This document shows positions 45,980 to 55,852 of a DNA stretch of 64,000 bases, piece by piece. The stretch comes from Cyanobacteriota bacterium. GTDB lineage: Bacteria; Acidobacteriota; Vicinamibacteria; Vicinamibacterales; UBA2999. Under the pieces are notes generated by a model. It was not told the DNA's origin, searched no databases, and saw only the letters and a program-made list of their open reading frames with translations. Location of the stretch: assembly GCA_019752015.1 (NCBI GenBank), contig JAIEMQ010000023.1, positions 1 to 64,000 of the forward strand, read 5' to 3'. Both the position numbers and the translations under genes were made by a program. The first letter of the stretch is position 1; each line of letters opens with the position of its first letter.

Positions 45980-47295
45980 GCGCCACCTCTGCTCTGCACC
46001 GCGATCACATCAGCGGCGCTCTGAGCCGAGACCGCTTCTTTCGGCTTCCCACCTACGCCAAGGCTACGGTGGGCAGGCACGAGGATGGCACCATCACCGT
46101 GCGTGTATGCCTCCTCGCCATGATTGGCGACGTCGAGGCCGAGCTTCTCATGTCGATCCGCAATCCGCAGCGGCATTACGAGCGCGAGCGCTTTCAGAAT
46201 GCCAAATGTCGCGGCGCCGCTGTAGGTCATCACGATCAATACGCTGGCGACCTGTGTGAGGACCTGCGCTGGATGACCGTCGATCAACCCCCTGGCCCCG
46301 CCGCTCCACGCCGCCTGCGCGAAGACGCCGGTGAGAATCGCGCCGGTGGCGCCGCCGAGGCCGTGCGCGGCGACGACGTCGAGCGAGTCGTCGAGCCTGG
46401 TTTTGGCGCGATAGATCAGCGCGAAATAGCTGGGCGCCGCGCCGAGTGCGCCCATCACGATCGCCGATATCGGGCTGATGAATCCGGCGGCGGGTGTGAC
46501 GACAACGAGACCAACGACGATTGCCGTGGCGGCGCCGACGGCGGTGACCGTGCCGCCGCGCACCATATCGATCATCGTCCACGCCGCCAGCGTCGCAGCC
46601 GGACCGAGCAGCGTATTCGTAAAGGCGAGCGTCGCGGTGGTACCCGCCGACAGCGCGCTGCCGGCGTTGAAGCCAAACCACCCGAACCACAGCAGGCCGG
46701 CACCGAGCATCGTGAACGGAACGTTGTGCGGCAGGATCGCGTGACGGCCGTAATCCTTGCGCGGCCCGATCACCAGGGCGGCCACGAGCGCCGCCGAAGC
46801 GGCGTTGACGTGGACAACGGCGCCGCCGGCGAAATCAAGCGCGCCGATCGAGGCCAGGAAGCCGCCACCCCACACCCAGTGAGCGACCGGCGCATAGACC
46901 AGCACCACCCACAACACGATGAAGGCGAGATACGCGTTGAAGCGCATGCGCTCGACGACCGCGCCGGAGATCAAGGCCGGCGTGATGATCGCGAACGTGC
47001 CCTGGAAGGCCATGAACAGCAGATGCGGAATCGCGCCCTGCGCCTCCATGCCGACGCCGCGCAGGCCCGCGAAGCTGAGCGATCCAATGGCAGGATGTCC
47101 CGGCGAGAAGGCGAGCGAGTAACCGATCAACGCCCACACCACGGCGACGGGTCCCAGCGCGACGAAGCTCATCATCATGGTGTTGAGCGCGTTTTTCGAT
47201 CGCACCAGCCCGCCGTAGAAAAACGCCAGCGCCGGCGTCATGAGCAGCACGAGCGCAGTGGATAACAGCATCCAGCCGATATCGGCGTTGTTCAT
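45976..47295 (-). CDS. amt: ammonium transporter
   Basis: A 439-residue Amt with eleven membrane segments. The signature is GGAVVHVNAASAALVAALVIGPR, containing the first pore histidine; the second is in AAHGLGGATGAILTGVF. The FYGGLVRSKN and WFGWFGFNAGSA motifs are canonical. It brings ammonium in for the GS-GOGAT route, matching the neighbouring gltBD. The C-terminal tail carries a family B repeat (VPAHRSLGVGGK). I start it at the ATG before NNADIGWMLL. Its stop overlaps the P-II start (ATGA), so the two are coupled. Confidence 0.95.
   Translation of the reverse strand: MNNADIGWMLLSTALVLLMTPALAFFYGGLVRSKNALNTMMMSFVALGPVAVVWALIGYSLAFSPGHPAIGSLSFAGLRGVGMEAQGAIPHLLFMAFQGTFAIITPALISGAVVERMRFNAYLAFIVLWVVLVYAPVAHWVWGGGFLASIGALDFAGGAVVHVNAASAALVAALVIGPRKDYGRHAILPHNVPFTMLGAGLLWFGWFGFNAGSALSAGTTATLAFTNTLLGPAATLAAWTMIDMVRGGTVTAVGAATAIVVGLVVVTPAAGFISPISAIVMGALGAAPSYFALIYRAKTRLDDSLDVVAAHGLGGATGAILTGVFAQAAWSGGARGLIDGHPAQVLTQVASVLIVMTYSGAATFGILKALALVMPLRIADRHEKLGLDVANHGEEAYTHGDGAILVPAHRSLGVGGKPKEAVSAQSAADVIAVQSRGGA
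46048..46079. repeat. short repeat family B in the Amt C-terminal tail
   Basis: CCCACCTACGCCAAGGCTAC then GGTGGGCAGGCA, in frame, encoding roughly residues 406-417 of the transporter's cytoplasmic tail. Confidence 0.55.
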
Positions 47296-47382
47296 CAGCA
47301 ACACATTGAACAGGCGAAGTGCCTTCTCTGTCCAATGACAAATAGCTCTAGGTGTGGTCGAAAACTTGCATTGAAGACCTTC

Positions 47383-47823
47383 ATGTCGAAGCTCGCCAAA
47401 GAGATCATGACTCCGGCTCCACAATGTTGCTCAGCGGAAACCCTCCTTAATGAAGTCGCGAACCTGATGGTCGAGGCGGATTGCGGGGAGATTCCGATCA
47501 CTGACGCATCCAACCGGCTCATCGGTGTCATCACCGATCGTGACATCGTCTGCCGCGTCGTCGCCAAGGGCAGGAATCCCTCGGCCGTCACCGCCGGCGA
47601 ATGCATGACCGAGCCGGTGGTCGTCGTCAACGAAGACACCAGCCTCGAGGACGTCGTGTCGGTGATGGAGGAAAACCAGATCCGCCGCGTGCCGGTCGTT
47701 GATGCGACGGGCTGCTGCTGCGGCATCATCTCGCAGGCCGACGTCGCCTTGTCGGCGTCGGAGAAAGAAACCGGCGAAATGGTGCGCGAAGTCTCGAAGG
47801 ATACGCTAGGCGTTACGCACTAG
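47383..47823 (+). CDS. CBS-domain pair protein
   Basis: A 146-residue protein made of two CBS motifs: ETLLNEVANLMVEADCGEIP to LIGVITDRDIVCRVV, and TSLEDVVSVMEENQIRRVP to CCGIISQADVALSAS. CBS pairs bind adenosine nucleotides and sense energy state. It has no effector domain, like many small stress-linked CBS proteins. A CCC triplet in GCCCGII is unusual. The ATG before SKLAKEIMTPAP is chosen. It is divergent from amt and its 3' end overlaps the GMC gene by 18 bases. Confidence 0.9.
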   Translation: MSKLAKEIMTPAPQCCSAETLLNEVANLMVEADCGEIPITDASNRLIGVITDRDIVCRVVAKGRNPSAVTAGECMTEPVVVVNEDTSLEDVVSVMEENQIRRVPVVDATGCCCGIISQADVALSASEKETGEMVREVSKDTLGVTH

Positions 47824-49401
47824 GTCTGAGGCCTTCTCGCCGATCATCACGCACGCTGCGTTGGTGGTGGCATTGACGACCTCCGGCATGATCGATCCGT
47901 CCGCCACGCGCAACCCGTCCACACCACGGACGCGCAGCGACGGATCGACCACTGCCGTCGCATCGGCCGCCGGCCCCATCTTGCAGGTGCCGGCGCCGTG
48001 GTAGATCGTGTCGCTGTCGCGGCGCGCAAAGGCCGAAAGATCCGCGTCGCTCTTCGCCGCCGCTCCCGGCAGAATCTCGTCGCCCTTGAGATCGTTGTAG
48101 GAGTCGGCTTCGCCGAAATATCGCGCCAGCTTGACGCCGCGCACGAGCGCGTCGACGTCCGCCTGTTCCTGGAGATAGTTGCCGCGGATGATTGGCGCCG
48201 CCAGTGGATCCGCCGATCGAAGCGTGACCTCGCCTCGCGATTTCGGAAACACGAGCGACACGGTGATGGTGATGAATCGATCAGGCGTCTCGACGCCCCT
48301 GCCGACATAAAACTGCAGGTCCGGCGGATCGCCGTAGTTCGCGGGATTCGATCGCAGGAACATGCCTGCCGTTACCGTCGATCCCGGCAGCTCGGTCTTG
48401 CCGTTCCATCGGATCGAGAGCTTCAAGTGATCCTGGAAATTCCTGCCGATCCCGGCCACGTCAGCAACGACAGGAATGTTGAGGGATTGCAGATGCGCCG
48501 CCGGACCAATCCCCGAGAGCATCAGCAGCTTGGGCGTATCGATCACGCCGCCGCAAAGGATGATCTCCCGACCCGCCCGCGTGCGCTCGGGTTTGCCGTC
48601 GCGCAGATACTCGATCGCCGACGCTTTCCTTCCCTCGAACACGATCTTCGTCGCCTGGCACTGCGAGCGCACTTCGAGATTCGATCGCGACAACGCCGGC
48701 GTGAGAAACGCATCGGCCACGCTGTGGCGTTTGCCGTCGAGGATGTTCTTCTGGTAGTAGCCGGCGACATTCACCGGCGTCGGCTGGTTGAAGTCGTAGC
48801 GGGCGTCGACCTTGAATTGCTGCTGCGCGACCGCGGCCAGGAACGCCTTGTGGGCCGCATGCGGATCGGTGCACATCGAGACCGCCAGCGGCCCATCGCC
48901 GCCGCGATACTCCGTCTCGCCCAGCTCGTTGCGCTCGGACTTCTTGAAATACGGCAGCAGCGCGTCGTATCCCCAGCCGGGATTGCCGGCGCGCGCCCAG
49001 CGATCGAAGCAGAACTGGTGGCCGCGGATGAACGTCATCGCGTTGATCGCGCTCGAACCGCCGTGCACCTTTCCCCGCGGGAAGGTGATGCGTCGATTCT
49101 GCAAGCCGGCTTCGGGCTCGGTCGTGTAGCCCCAGTCGTACTTCGATCCGATCAGCGACACCCACTTGCCGGGCGTCGTGATCGACGGATCGCCATTGAT
49201 CGGTCCGCCGGCTTCGAGCAGAAGAACGCGGACGGACGAATCAGCGGACAGGCGATTGGCGAGGACGCAGCCCGCGGAGCCCGCGCCAACGATTATGAAG
49301 TCGAACGGGGCTTGGGGCTTGGGACTTGGGGTTTGGGACTTGGGGCTTGGGCTCACCAACGCTCCTGCGCCAACGACCTTGATGAAGTCGCGACGATTCA
49401 T
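47806..49401 (-). CDS. GMC-family flavin oxidoreductase (choline-dehydrogenase-like)
   Basis: A 531-residue FAD enzyme. The leader MNRRDFIKVVGAGALV is a twin-arginine (Tat) signal, so export after folding is likely. The FAD site is FIIVGAGSAGCVLANRLSAD, the GMC signature is GGSSAINAMTFIRGH, and the active-site histidine is in DTIYHGAGTCKMG with the final asparagine in VVNATTNAACVMIG. These enzymes oxidise alcohols or sugars. Residues 17-32 (SPSPKSQTPSPKPQAP) come from a low-complexity repeat between the Tat signal and the FAD domain. The ATG overlaps the gltX stop (ATGA). Confidence 0.92.
   Translation of the reverse strand: MNRRDFIKVVGAGALVSPSPKSQTPSPKPQAPFDFIIVGAGSAGCVLANRLSADSSVRVLLLEAGGPINGDPSITTPGKWVSLIGSKYDWGYTTEPEAGLQNRRITFPRGKVHGGSSAINAMTFIRGHQFCFDRWARAGNPGWGYDALLPYFKKSERNELGETEYRGGDGPLAVSMCTDPHAAHKAFLAAVAQQQFKVDARYDFNQPTPVNVAGYYQKNILDGKRHSVADAFLTPALSRSNLEVRSQCQATKIVFEGRKASAIEYLRDGKPERTRAGREIILCGGVIDTPKLLMLSGIGPAAHLQSLNIPVVADVAGIGRNFQDHLKLSIRWNGKTELPGSTVTAGMFLRSNPANYGDPPDLQFYVGRGVETPDRFITITVSLVFPKSRGEVTLRSADPLAAPIIRGNYLQEQADVDALVRGVKLARYFGEADSYNDLKGDEILPGAAAKSDADLSAFARRDSDTIYHGAGTCKMGPAADATAVVDPSLRVRGVDGLRVADGSIMPEVVNATTNAACVMIGEKASDLVRNA
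49307..49353. repeat. CTTGGGG-type degenerate tandem repeat, family E
   Basis: Plus-strand CTTGGGG, CTTGGGA, CTTGGGG, TTTGGGA, CTTGGGG, CTTGGG units lie in frame behind the Tat signal of the GMC enzyme. A shorter relative occurs in gltX. Confidence 0.75.
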
Positions 49402-50699
49402 AAAGTGTGCGCCAGACGATCGAGACGTCGCATCACGGTTTCACGGCCCAGGAGCACCAGCATCTCGAACAATCCCGGACTAACCATACGACCCGTCACG
49501 GCGATCCGTGTACCGTGAATCAAGACGCCGGCCTTGAGCGTGCGCGCGTCCGCCAGTGCGCGCAACGCCTTCTCGATTTCCGCCTCGGTCCACTGGACAG
49601 CGGAGTAAGTCTCTTTAAGTGCCAACAAATGTTCCTTCGTCCCGGGCATCGACAAGTGTTTCTTGACTGCTTCTGCGTCGTAGCTCTCCGGATCTTCGAA
49701 GAACGGCCTGAGCTGCTCCGGATAATCAGTCAACTTCCTACAGCGAGGCCGCAGCAATTCAAGGATCTTTCCCGACCGTTGATCTGCGCCCAAGTCCCAA
49801 GCCCCAAGCCCGGAGTCCCGCAGGCGAGCGAGGATCTCTTCATCCGCGAGCCGCATCAGGTGTTGATGGTTGAACCAGTCGAGCTTCTCGGTATTGAAGA
49901 CCGCGTTGCCGCCGCTGATGCCTTCGAGATTGAATCTTTGAATCAATTCTTCGCGCGTGAACAGCTCGTCGTTGCTGCCGGTGCCCCAGCCGAGCAGCGC
50001 GAGAAAATTGAACATCGCTTCGGGAATGTAGCCCTGCTGCTCGTATTCCATCACCGACGTCGCGCCGTGGCGTTTGCTCAGCCGCTGCTTGTCGGGGCCC
50101 ATGATCAGCGGCACGTGCGCGAACGACGGCGGCGTCTGGCCGAACGCGCTGTAGAGCAACACCTGCTTCGGTGTATTGGAGATGTGATCGTCACCGCGCA
50201 CGACGTGCGTGATCGCCATGTCGATGTCGTCGACAACGACGGAGAGGTGATAGGTCGGATGCGTGTCCGAGCGGAGGATCACGAAGCTTTCGATGTGCCC
50301 GTTGTCGAACTCGATCGGACCGTGCACGCTGTCGGTGAACGCGGTCTTGCCGGGCGGTACTTTGAAACGAATGGCGCCTTCGTCTTCGAACGCCTGTCCT
50401 GAATCGAGCAGCTGCTTCGCTGCTGCGCGGTAGCGATCGAGACGCTCGGATTGGAAATACGGCGCGTGCGGGCCGCCGATCTCCGGCCCTTCGTCCCAGT
50501 CGATGCCGAGCCACCGCAGGCCGTCCAGAATGCCCGTCACCATTTCTTCCTGCGATCGCGCAACGTCCGTGTCTTCGATGCGCAGGATGAAGGTGCCGCC
50601 GTGGCGGCGGGCGTAGAGCCAGTTGAAGAGCGCGGTGCGCGCGCCCCCGACGTGCAGGTAGCCGGTCGGGGAGGGTGCGAATCGCAGACGAGGGGTCAC
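49398..50699 (-). CDS. gltX: glutamyl-tRNA synthetase
   Basis: A 433-residue class I synthetase. The HIGH motif is YLHVGGARTALFNWLYARR (residues 14-32), the KMSKS equivalent is KQRLSKRHG (about 229-237), and LRIEDTDVARS is present. It is somewhat shorter than common bacterial forms of 460-490, with a reduced anticodon-binding part. Residues of about 294-305 (LGAWDLGADQ) come from a family E repeat in frame. The GTG start stands nine bases after a TAAGAT box and has no ribosome site. It charges tRNA-Glu, and possibly tRNA-Gln for later amidation. Confidence 0.93.
   Translation of the reverse strand: MTPRLRFAPSPTGYLHVGGARTALFNWLYARRHGGTFILRIEDTDVARSQEEMVTGILDGLRWLGIDWDEGPEIGGPHAPYFQSERLDRYRAAAKQLLDSGQAFEDEGAIRFKVPPGKTAFTDSVHGPIEFDNGHIESFVILRSDTHPTYHLSVVVDDIDMAITHVVRGDDHISNTPKQVLLYSAFGQTPPSFAHVPLIMGPDKQRLSKRHGATSVMEYEQQGYIPEAMFNFLALLGWGTGSNDELFTREELIQRFNLEGISGGNAVFNTEKLDWFNHQHLMRLADEEILARLRDSGLGAWDLGADQRSGKILELLRPRCRKLTDYPEQLRPFFEDPESYDAEAVKKHLSMPGTKEHLLALKETYSAVQWTEAEIEKALRALADARTLKAGVLIHGTRIAVTGRMVSPGLFEMLVLLGRETVMRRLDRLAHTL
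49788..49819. repeat. family E repeat inside gltX
   Basis: CCCAAGTCCCAAGCCCCAAG then CCCGGAGTCC, the reverse complement of the CTTGGG units at 49307-49353, in frame in the synthetase gene. Confidence 0.6.
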
Positions 50700-50708
50700 A
50701 GAGAATTG

Positions 50709-50714
50709 ATCTTA
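50709..50714 (-). promoter_or_regulatory. -10 box TAAGAT before gltX
   Basis: Minus-strand TAAGAT lies nine bases before the GTG of gltX, leaving at most a two- or three-base leader. Confidence 0.35.
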
Positions 50715-50733
50715 CTGCGCCGCCGCGGATCGG

Positions 50734-51141
50734 CTAATAGCCCAGCACGCGTAAGCCGGGCAGCCGCGAAAAGTCCGTCACGTTCCTCGTGACGAGCGGC
50801 GCGTTTTCAACGACCGCGGCAGTGGCGATCAGCAAGTCCATCGACGGAACGATTCGCCGCTTATGGTTCGCGGCCGCCCACAGGCGCGCGTAGGCCGCTG
50901 CGAACCGGTGGTCGGGATAGAGAATCAGGAACGCCTCGAGGAAAGCATCGAGTTCGCGATGTGCGGCGATCGGATTTTCCCGCCGCTCCGCGCCGACACG
51001 CAGTTCAGCAGCCACGTGCACGCTCACCGCCAGCAGCTCACTGGCATCGAGCGACTCAATGAGTTTGAACGCAGACCCCGGCCGCTCGTTTCTCAACTCC
51101 AGCTGAAGGTCGATCAGGTACGAACTGTCGAACTGAATCAC
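50734..51141 (-). CDS. vapC: PIN-domain toxin ribonuclease (VapC)
   Basis: A 135-residue PIN protein: D4 in QFDSSYLIDLQ, the glutamate in HVAAELRVGAERR, and the later acids in PSMDLLIATAAV and TRNVTDFSRL. This is a complete metal site for a tRNA- or rRNA-cutting toxin. Its GTG start overlaps the stop of the antitoxin gene (GTGA), which also sets the start. It is a second PIN toxin in the window, clearly different in sequence from the one at 35.8 kb. Confidence 0.9.
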   Translation of the reverse strand: MIQFDSSYLIDLQLELRNERPGSAFKLIESLDASELLAVSVHVAAELRVGAERRENPIAAHRELDAFLEAFLILYPDHRFAAAYARLWAAANHKRRIVPSMDLLIATAAVVENAPLVTRNVTDFSRLPGLRVLGY

Positions 51142-51371
51142 AATTCCACGGGTCTCGGCGGATCGAGCTTGCGGTCCCGAATCAGCCTGCGCACGTCGTC
51201 GATGTACTCCTGGCTGACGCGCACGCCGCGCACACGCTGCAGGAGCCGGCCGGCGGTCGGCTGCTCGCCGAAATGCGCCTTGATCGTCTCCGAGAACGAT
51301 TGGCCGTCCTTCTTGTGGCGCGCCAGCAGGTTGTAGGCCTCCATGTCGATGGTGATGGTCTTCACAGCCAT
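51138..51371 (-). CDS. vapB: VapB-type antitoxin
   Basis: A 77-residue antitoxin. The N-terminus (AVKTITIDMEAYNLLARHKK) resembles ribbon-helix-helix VapB proteins, followed by SFSETIKAHFG and a C-terminal tail (RRLIRDRKLDPPRPVEL) for toxin binding. I use the ATG at 51371; an in-frame ATG five codons upstream lies within a direct repeat. No ribosome site is visible. Confidence 0.8.
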   Translation of the reverse strand: MAVKTITIDMEAYNLLARHKKDGQSFSETIKAHFGEQPTAGRLLQRVRGVRVSQEYIDDVRRLIRDRKLDPPRPVEL

Positions 51372-51391
51372 GCACTTATCATGCACTTATC
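51370..51391. promoter_or_regulatory. 11-bp direct repeat before vapB
   Basis: Two adjacent copies of ATGCACTTATC end at the vapB start codon. The position fits an antitoxin operator, and the repeat supplies two possible in-frame start codons. Confidence 0.5.
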
Positions 51392-51437
51392 CTGCCGCCT
51401 TGGCAAGCGCCGGGACGATCGCCCTGGGGGACCTTAG

Positions 51438-52457
51438 TTAGCTGGTGATGTCCTGAACCGTGACGGTCTTGCCGGTTTCCTGCGCCCTGGTTGCCGCGAC
51501 CCCAATCCGCAGCGCTTCCAGCCCATCGTCGATCGTGATCGGCGCCGGACGATCGTGCAGCACGTTCTGCGCGAAGTTCTGCAGCTGGTTCGGATAGGCG
51601 TCGCGGAACCGCTCCATGAAATACGGGACGGTGTCGTGGCTGACGCCGCCTTCCTTCGTCATGACGAGGATCGCGGTCTCGCGGATGTAGCCGATCCGGA
51701 TGGTTCCTGCGAGCCCGAGGATCTCGGTCGAGATGTCGTAGCCGTAGATGCCGCTGCGCGTCAGATCGACGACGCCGAGCTTGCCGCTTTCGAAGGTCAG
51801 GCTCGCGATCGCGTTGTCGATGTCGCCGACGGTCTTCAGCTCCGGATACGCGATCGTCGCGCCGATCGCCGACACCGTCTTGACGTCGCCCATGAACCAG
51901 CGCGCCAGATCGAAATCGTGGATGCCCATGTCGATCAGCATGCCGCCGCTGCTCCTGGGATTGGCGTACTCGAGGCTCGGGCGATACGGATCGCGCGAAG
52001 TCGCCTTGAACACGAGCGGCTCGCCGATGCGGCCGGCATCGATCGCCTTCTTCGCGGCCGCGTAACCGGGATCGAAGCGGCGCATGAATCCCATTTGCAG
52101 GAAGGCCCCCGACGTCTCGACCGCCGCTTTGATCTCGGCAATCTCCTTCAAGCCGAGCGCCGGAGGCTTTTCGCAGAAGGTCGGCTTCTTTTTCGCCGCC
52201 GCGGCGATCACGTGCTCGCGATGAACGTGCGTCGGCGTCACGATGATCACCGCTTCGACGGCGGGATCGTCGATCATTTCATGAGCGTCGGTATACGACT
52301 TCGCCGCGCCGAATTCCTCGGCAATGTCCCTGGCGAGCTTTGGAATGATGTCGCACACGGCCGCGAGCCGCGTTTCAGGAATTCGGCCCGCCAGATCGCG
52401 CGCGTAGACCCTGCCGAGACGCCCGACGCCGATGACTCCGACATTCAGCTTCTTCAT
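51438..52457 (-). CDS. iolG: Gfo/Idh/MocA dehydrogenase, inositol 2-dehydrogenase-like
   Basis: A 339-residue NAD(P)-dependent sugar or cyclitol dehydrogenase: Rossmann motif GVIGVGRLGRVYARDL, catalytic lysine in FCEKPPALG (about residue 97), and the DMGIHDFDLARWFMG motif (about 173-187) with the active-site D/H pair. The IolG-like pattern suggests myo-inositol oxidation, but other sugars are possible. It is last in the sugar-uptake operon and its ATG overlaps the stop of the binding-protein gene. The job is therefore likely oxidation of the imported sugar. Confidence 0.8.
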   Translation of the reverse strand: MKKLNVGVIGVGRLGRVYARDLAGRIPETRLAAVCDIIPKLARDIAEEFGAAKSYTDAHEMIDDPAVEAVIIVTPTHVHREHVIAAAAKKKPTFCEKPPALGLKEIAEIKAAVETSGAFLQMGFMRRFDPGYAAAKKAIDAGRIGEPLVFKATSRDPYRPSLEYANPRSSGGMLIDMGIHDFDLARWFMGDVKTVSAIGATIAYPELKTVGDIDNAIASLTFESGKLGVVDLTRSGIYGYDISTEILGLAGTIRIGYIRETAILVMTKEGGVSHDTVPYFMERFRDAYPNQLQNFAQNVLHDRPAPITIDDGLEALRIGVAATRAQETGKTVTVQDITS

Positions 52458-53404
52458 CGCGAACCCGCCGACTTCGTGATCATCTCCAGCTTCACCATGA
52501 TGTCCGGCGGCACGCTCTCGCCGGCCAGCACCTTCACCGCGCTCTCGACGGCGGCCTTGCCCATCTCGTACGGAAACTGCGCCACCGAGGCTTCCATCTT
52601 TCCCTCGGCGATCGCCTTCTTCGCATCGTCCAGGGCGTCGAAGCCGACGACCTTGATCGTGCCGGTCTTGCCCGCCGCCGCGATGGCTTCAATCGCGCCG
52701 AGCGCCATCAAGTCGCTGGCGGCAAACACAGTGTCGATGTTGTGATGCGCCTGCAGCATGTTCTGGAAAACGTTGAAGCCCTGGTCGCGCTCCCAGTTCG
52801 CCGGCTGCGACGCGACGATGGTGATGCCGTGCGACTTGGCTACCGCATCGCGGAAGCCGCGCAGGCGGGAATCTGCGGTTTCGTGTCCGGGAATGCCTTC
52901 GAGAACGCCGATCCTCGCCTTGCCGTTCGTGACTTTGATCACGTAATCGCCGGCGAGCTTGCCGCCTTCGTAATTGTCCGAGCCGATGAAGGTCTTCGCG
53001 GTGATGCCGGCATCCGCGGCCGCTTTCGGATCGAGCCGCGTGTCGACGATCAGGATCGGCACGTTCGCGGCCTTGGCCTTGACGAGCGCCGACACGATCT
53101 CGCGCGAGCCGCTCGGCGTGATTGCCAGCGCGTCGATGCCGGTCTGCAGCATGTTCTCGACGATCTGCATCTGCTTGTCGACGTCGATCTCCCGCTCCGC
53201 GGCCTGCACCTGCAGCGTGACGCCGAGACGATCGGCGGCCTCCTGCGCGCCGCGGCGCATGTCGACGAAGAACGGGTGGTTCAGTGTCTTGAGGACCAGC
53301 GCGACCGTCTTCTTCTTGTCGGCGCCGGCGGCCGGCGTGTCGCGGTTGCATGACAACGCGACGCAGGCGAGCGCGATGGCGGCGGGCACGGTGTATTTGC
53401 GCAT
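52454..53404 (-). CDS. sugar ABC transporter substrate-binding lipoprotein
   Basis: A 316-residue ribose/inositol-type binding protein. A lipobox (VALSC, lipid on C19) anchors it. The two-lobed fold shows VALVLKTLNHPFFVDMRRGA, DALAITPSGSREIVSALVKA, NVPILIVDTRLD, TFIGSDNYEGGKLAGDYV, FAASDLMALGAIEAI and VVGFDALDDAKKAI, which include the usual sugar-contacting D, N and R positions. It delivers sugar to the permease encoded just upstream. Confidence 0.92.
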   Translation of the reverse strand: MRKYTVPAAIALACVALSCNRDTPAAGADKKKTVALVLKTLNHPFFVDMRRGAQEAADRLGVTLQVQAAEREIDVDKQMQIVENMLQTGIDALAITPSGSREIVSALVKAKAANVPILIVDTRLDPKAAADAGITAKTFIGSDNYEGGKLAGDYVIKVTNGKARIGVLEGIPGHETADSRLRGFRDAVAKSHGITIVASQPANWERDQGFNVFQNMLQAHHNIDTVFAASDLMALGAIEAIAAAGKTGTIKVVGFDALDDAKKAIAEGKMEASVAQFPYEMGKAAVESAVKVLAGESVPPDIMVKLEMITKSAGSR

Positions 53405-53405
53405 G

Positions 53406-54325
53406 TCAGGTCCGGTGGCGTTTGAGGGTGGTATCGACGAGAACGGCGACCACGATGACGACGCCGATCACGATCTGTTGAAGGAAAGAAGATACACCAA
53501 GCAGGTTGAGGCCGTTGCGCAGGACGCCCATGATCAGCGCGCCGATCAGCGTCCCGCCGACCGAGCCTTCGCCGCCGAGCAGGCTGGTGCCGCCGATCAC
53601 CGTTGCGGCGATGGCGTCGAGCTCGGACATCATCCCGGCAATCGGCTGCGCCGAATTGAGGCGCGCCGTCAGCACGATCGCGGCGACCGCGCTCATCAGG
53701 CCGGAGACGGCGTAGACCGCGGTTTTGTGGAAGCGCACCGCGACGCCCGACAGCCGCGTCGCCTCCTCGTTGCCGCCAATCGCATACACGTAGCGTCCGA
53801 ACGTCGTCCGCGTCAGCGCGAAGTGCGCGATCGCGTAGACGATCAGCATCACCAGCACCGGCGCCGGGACGAAACCGAGGCTGCCGGTCGCGATCCACCG
53901 GAAGCCCTCGCTGAAGCCGGACACCGGCCGCCCTTCGGTGAAGACCAGCGCGGCGCCGCGCGCCACGCTCATCATGCCGAGCGTCGCGATGAACGGCGGC
54001 AGGCGCCCGATGCTGACGAGCAGTCCGTTGATCAGTCCGCAGCCGACGCCGGCGAGAAGCGCCGCGGGCACCGCGATCGCGGCGGGCTGGCCGGCCTGCA
54101 GCATGGCACCGAGCACCACGCCTGACCACGCGACGATCGAGCCGACCGACAGATCGATGCCGGCCGAAATGATCACGAACGTCATGCCGGCCGCGACGAT
54201 CGCGTTGATGCTGGTCTGCTGGACGATGTTGAGGAGGTTCGAGACGGTGAGGAAGTGCGGCGTCAGGATCCACAACGCGGCGCACAGGAGCAGCAGGCCG
54301 ATCAGCGTGCCGAAACGGCGTGCCC

Positions 54326-54329
<4 letters not shown>
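53406..54329 (-). CDS. sugar ABC transporter permease (RbsC-like)
   Basis: A 307-residue permease of the ribose/galactose branch with about nine membrane segments. Family motifs: TFVIISAGIDLSVGSIVAWSGVVLGAML, GRLPPFIATLGMMSVARGAALV, YAIGGNEEATRLSGV and ATVIGGTSLLGGEGSVGGTLIGALIMGVL. The single gene suggests a homodimer. It overlaps the ATPase gene by four bases upstream and precedes the binding-protein gene by one base. Confidence 0.93.
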
Positions 54330-55848
<1,519 letters not shown>

Positions 55849-55852
<4 letters not shown>

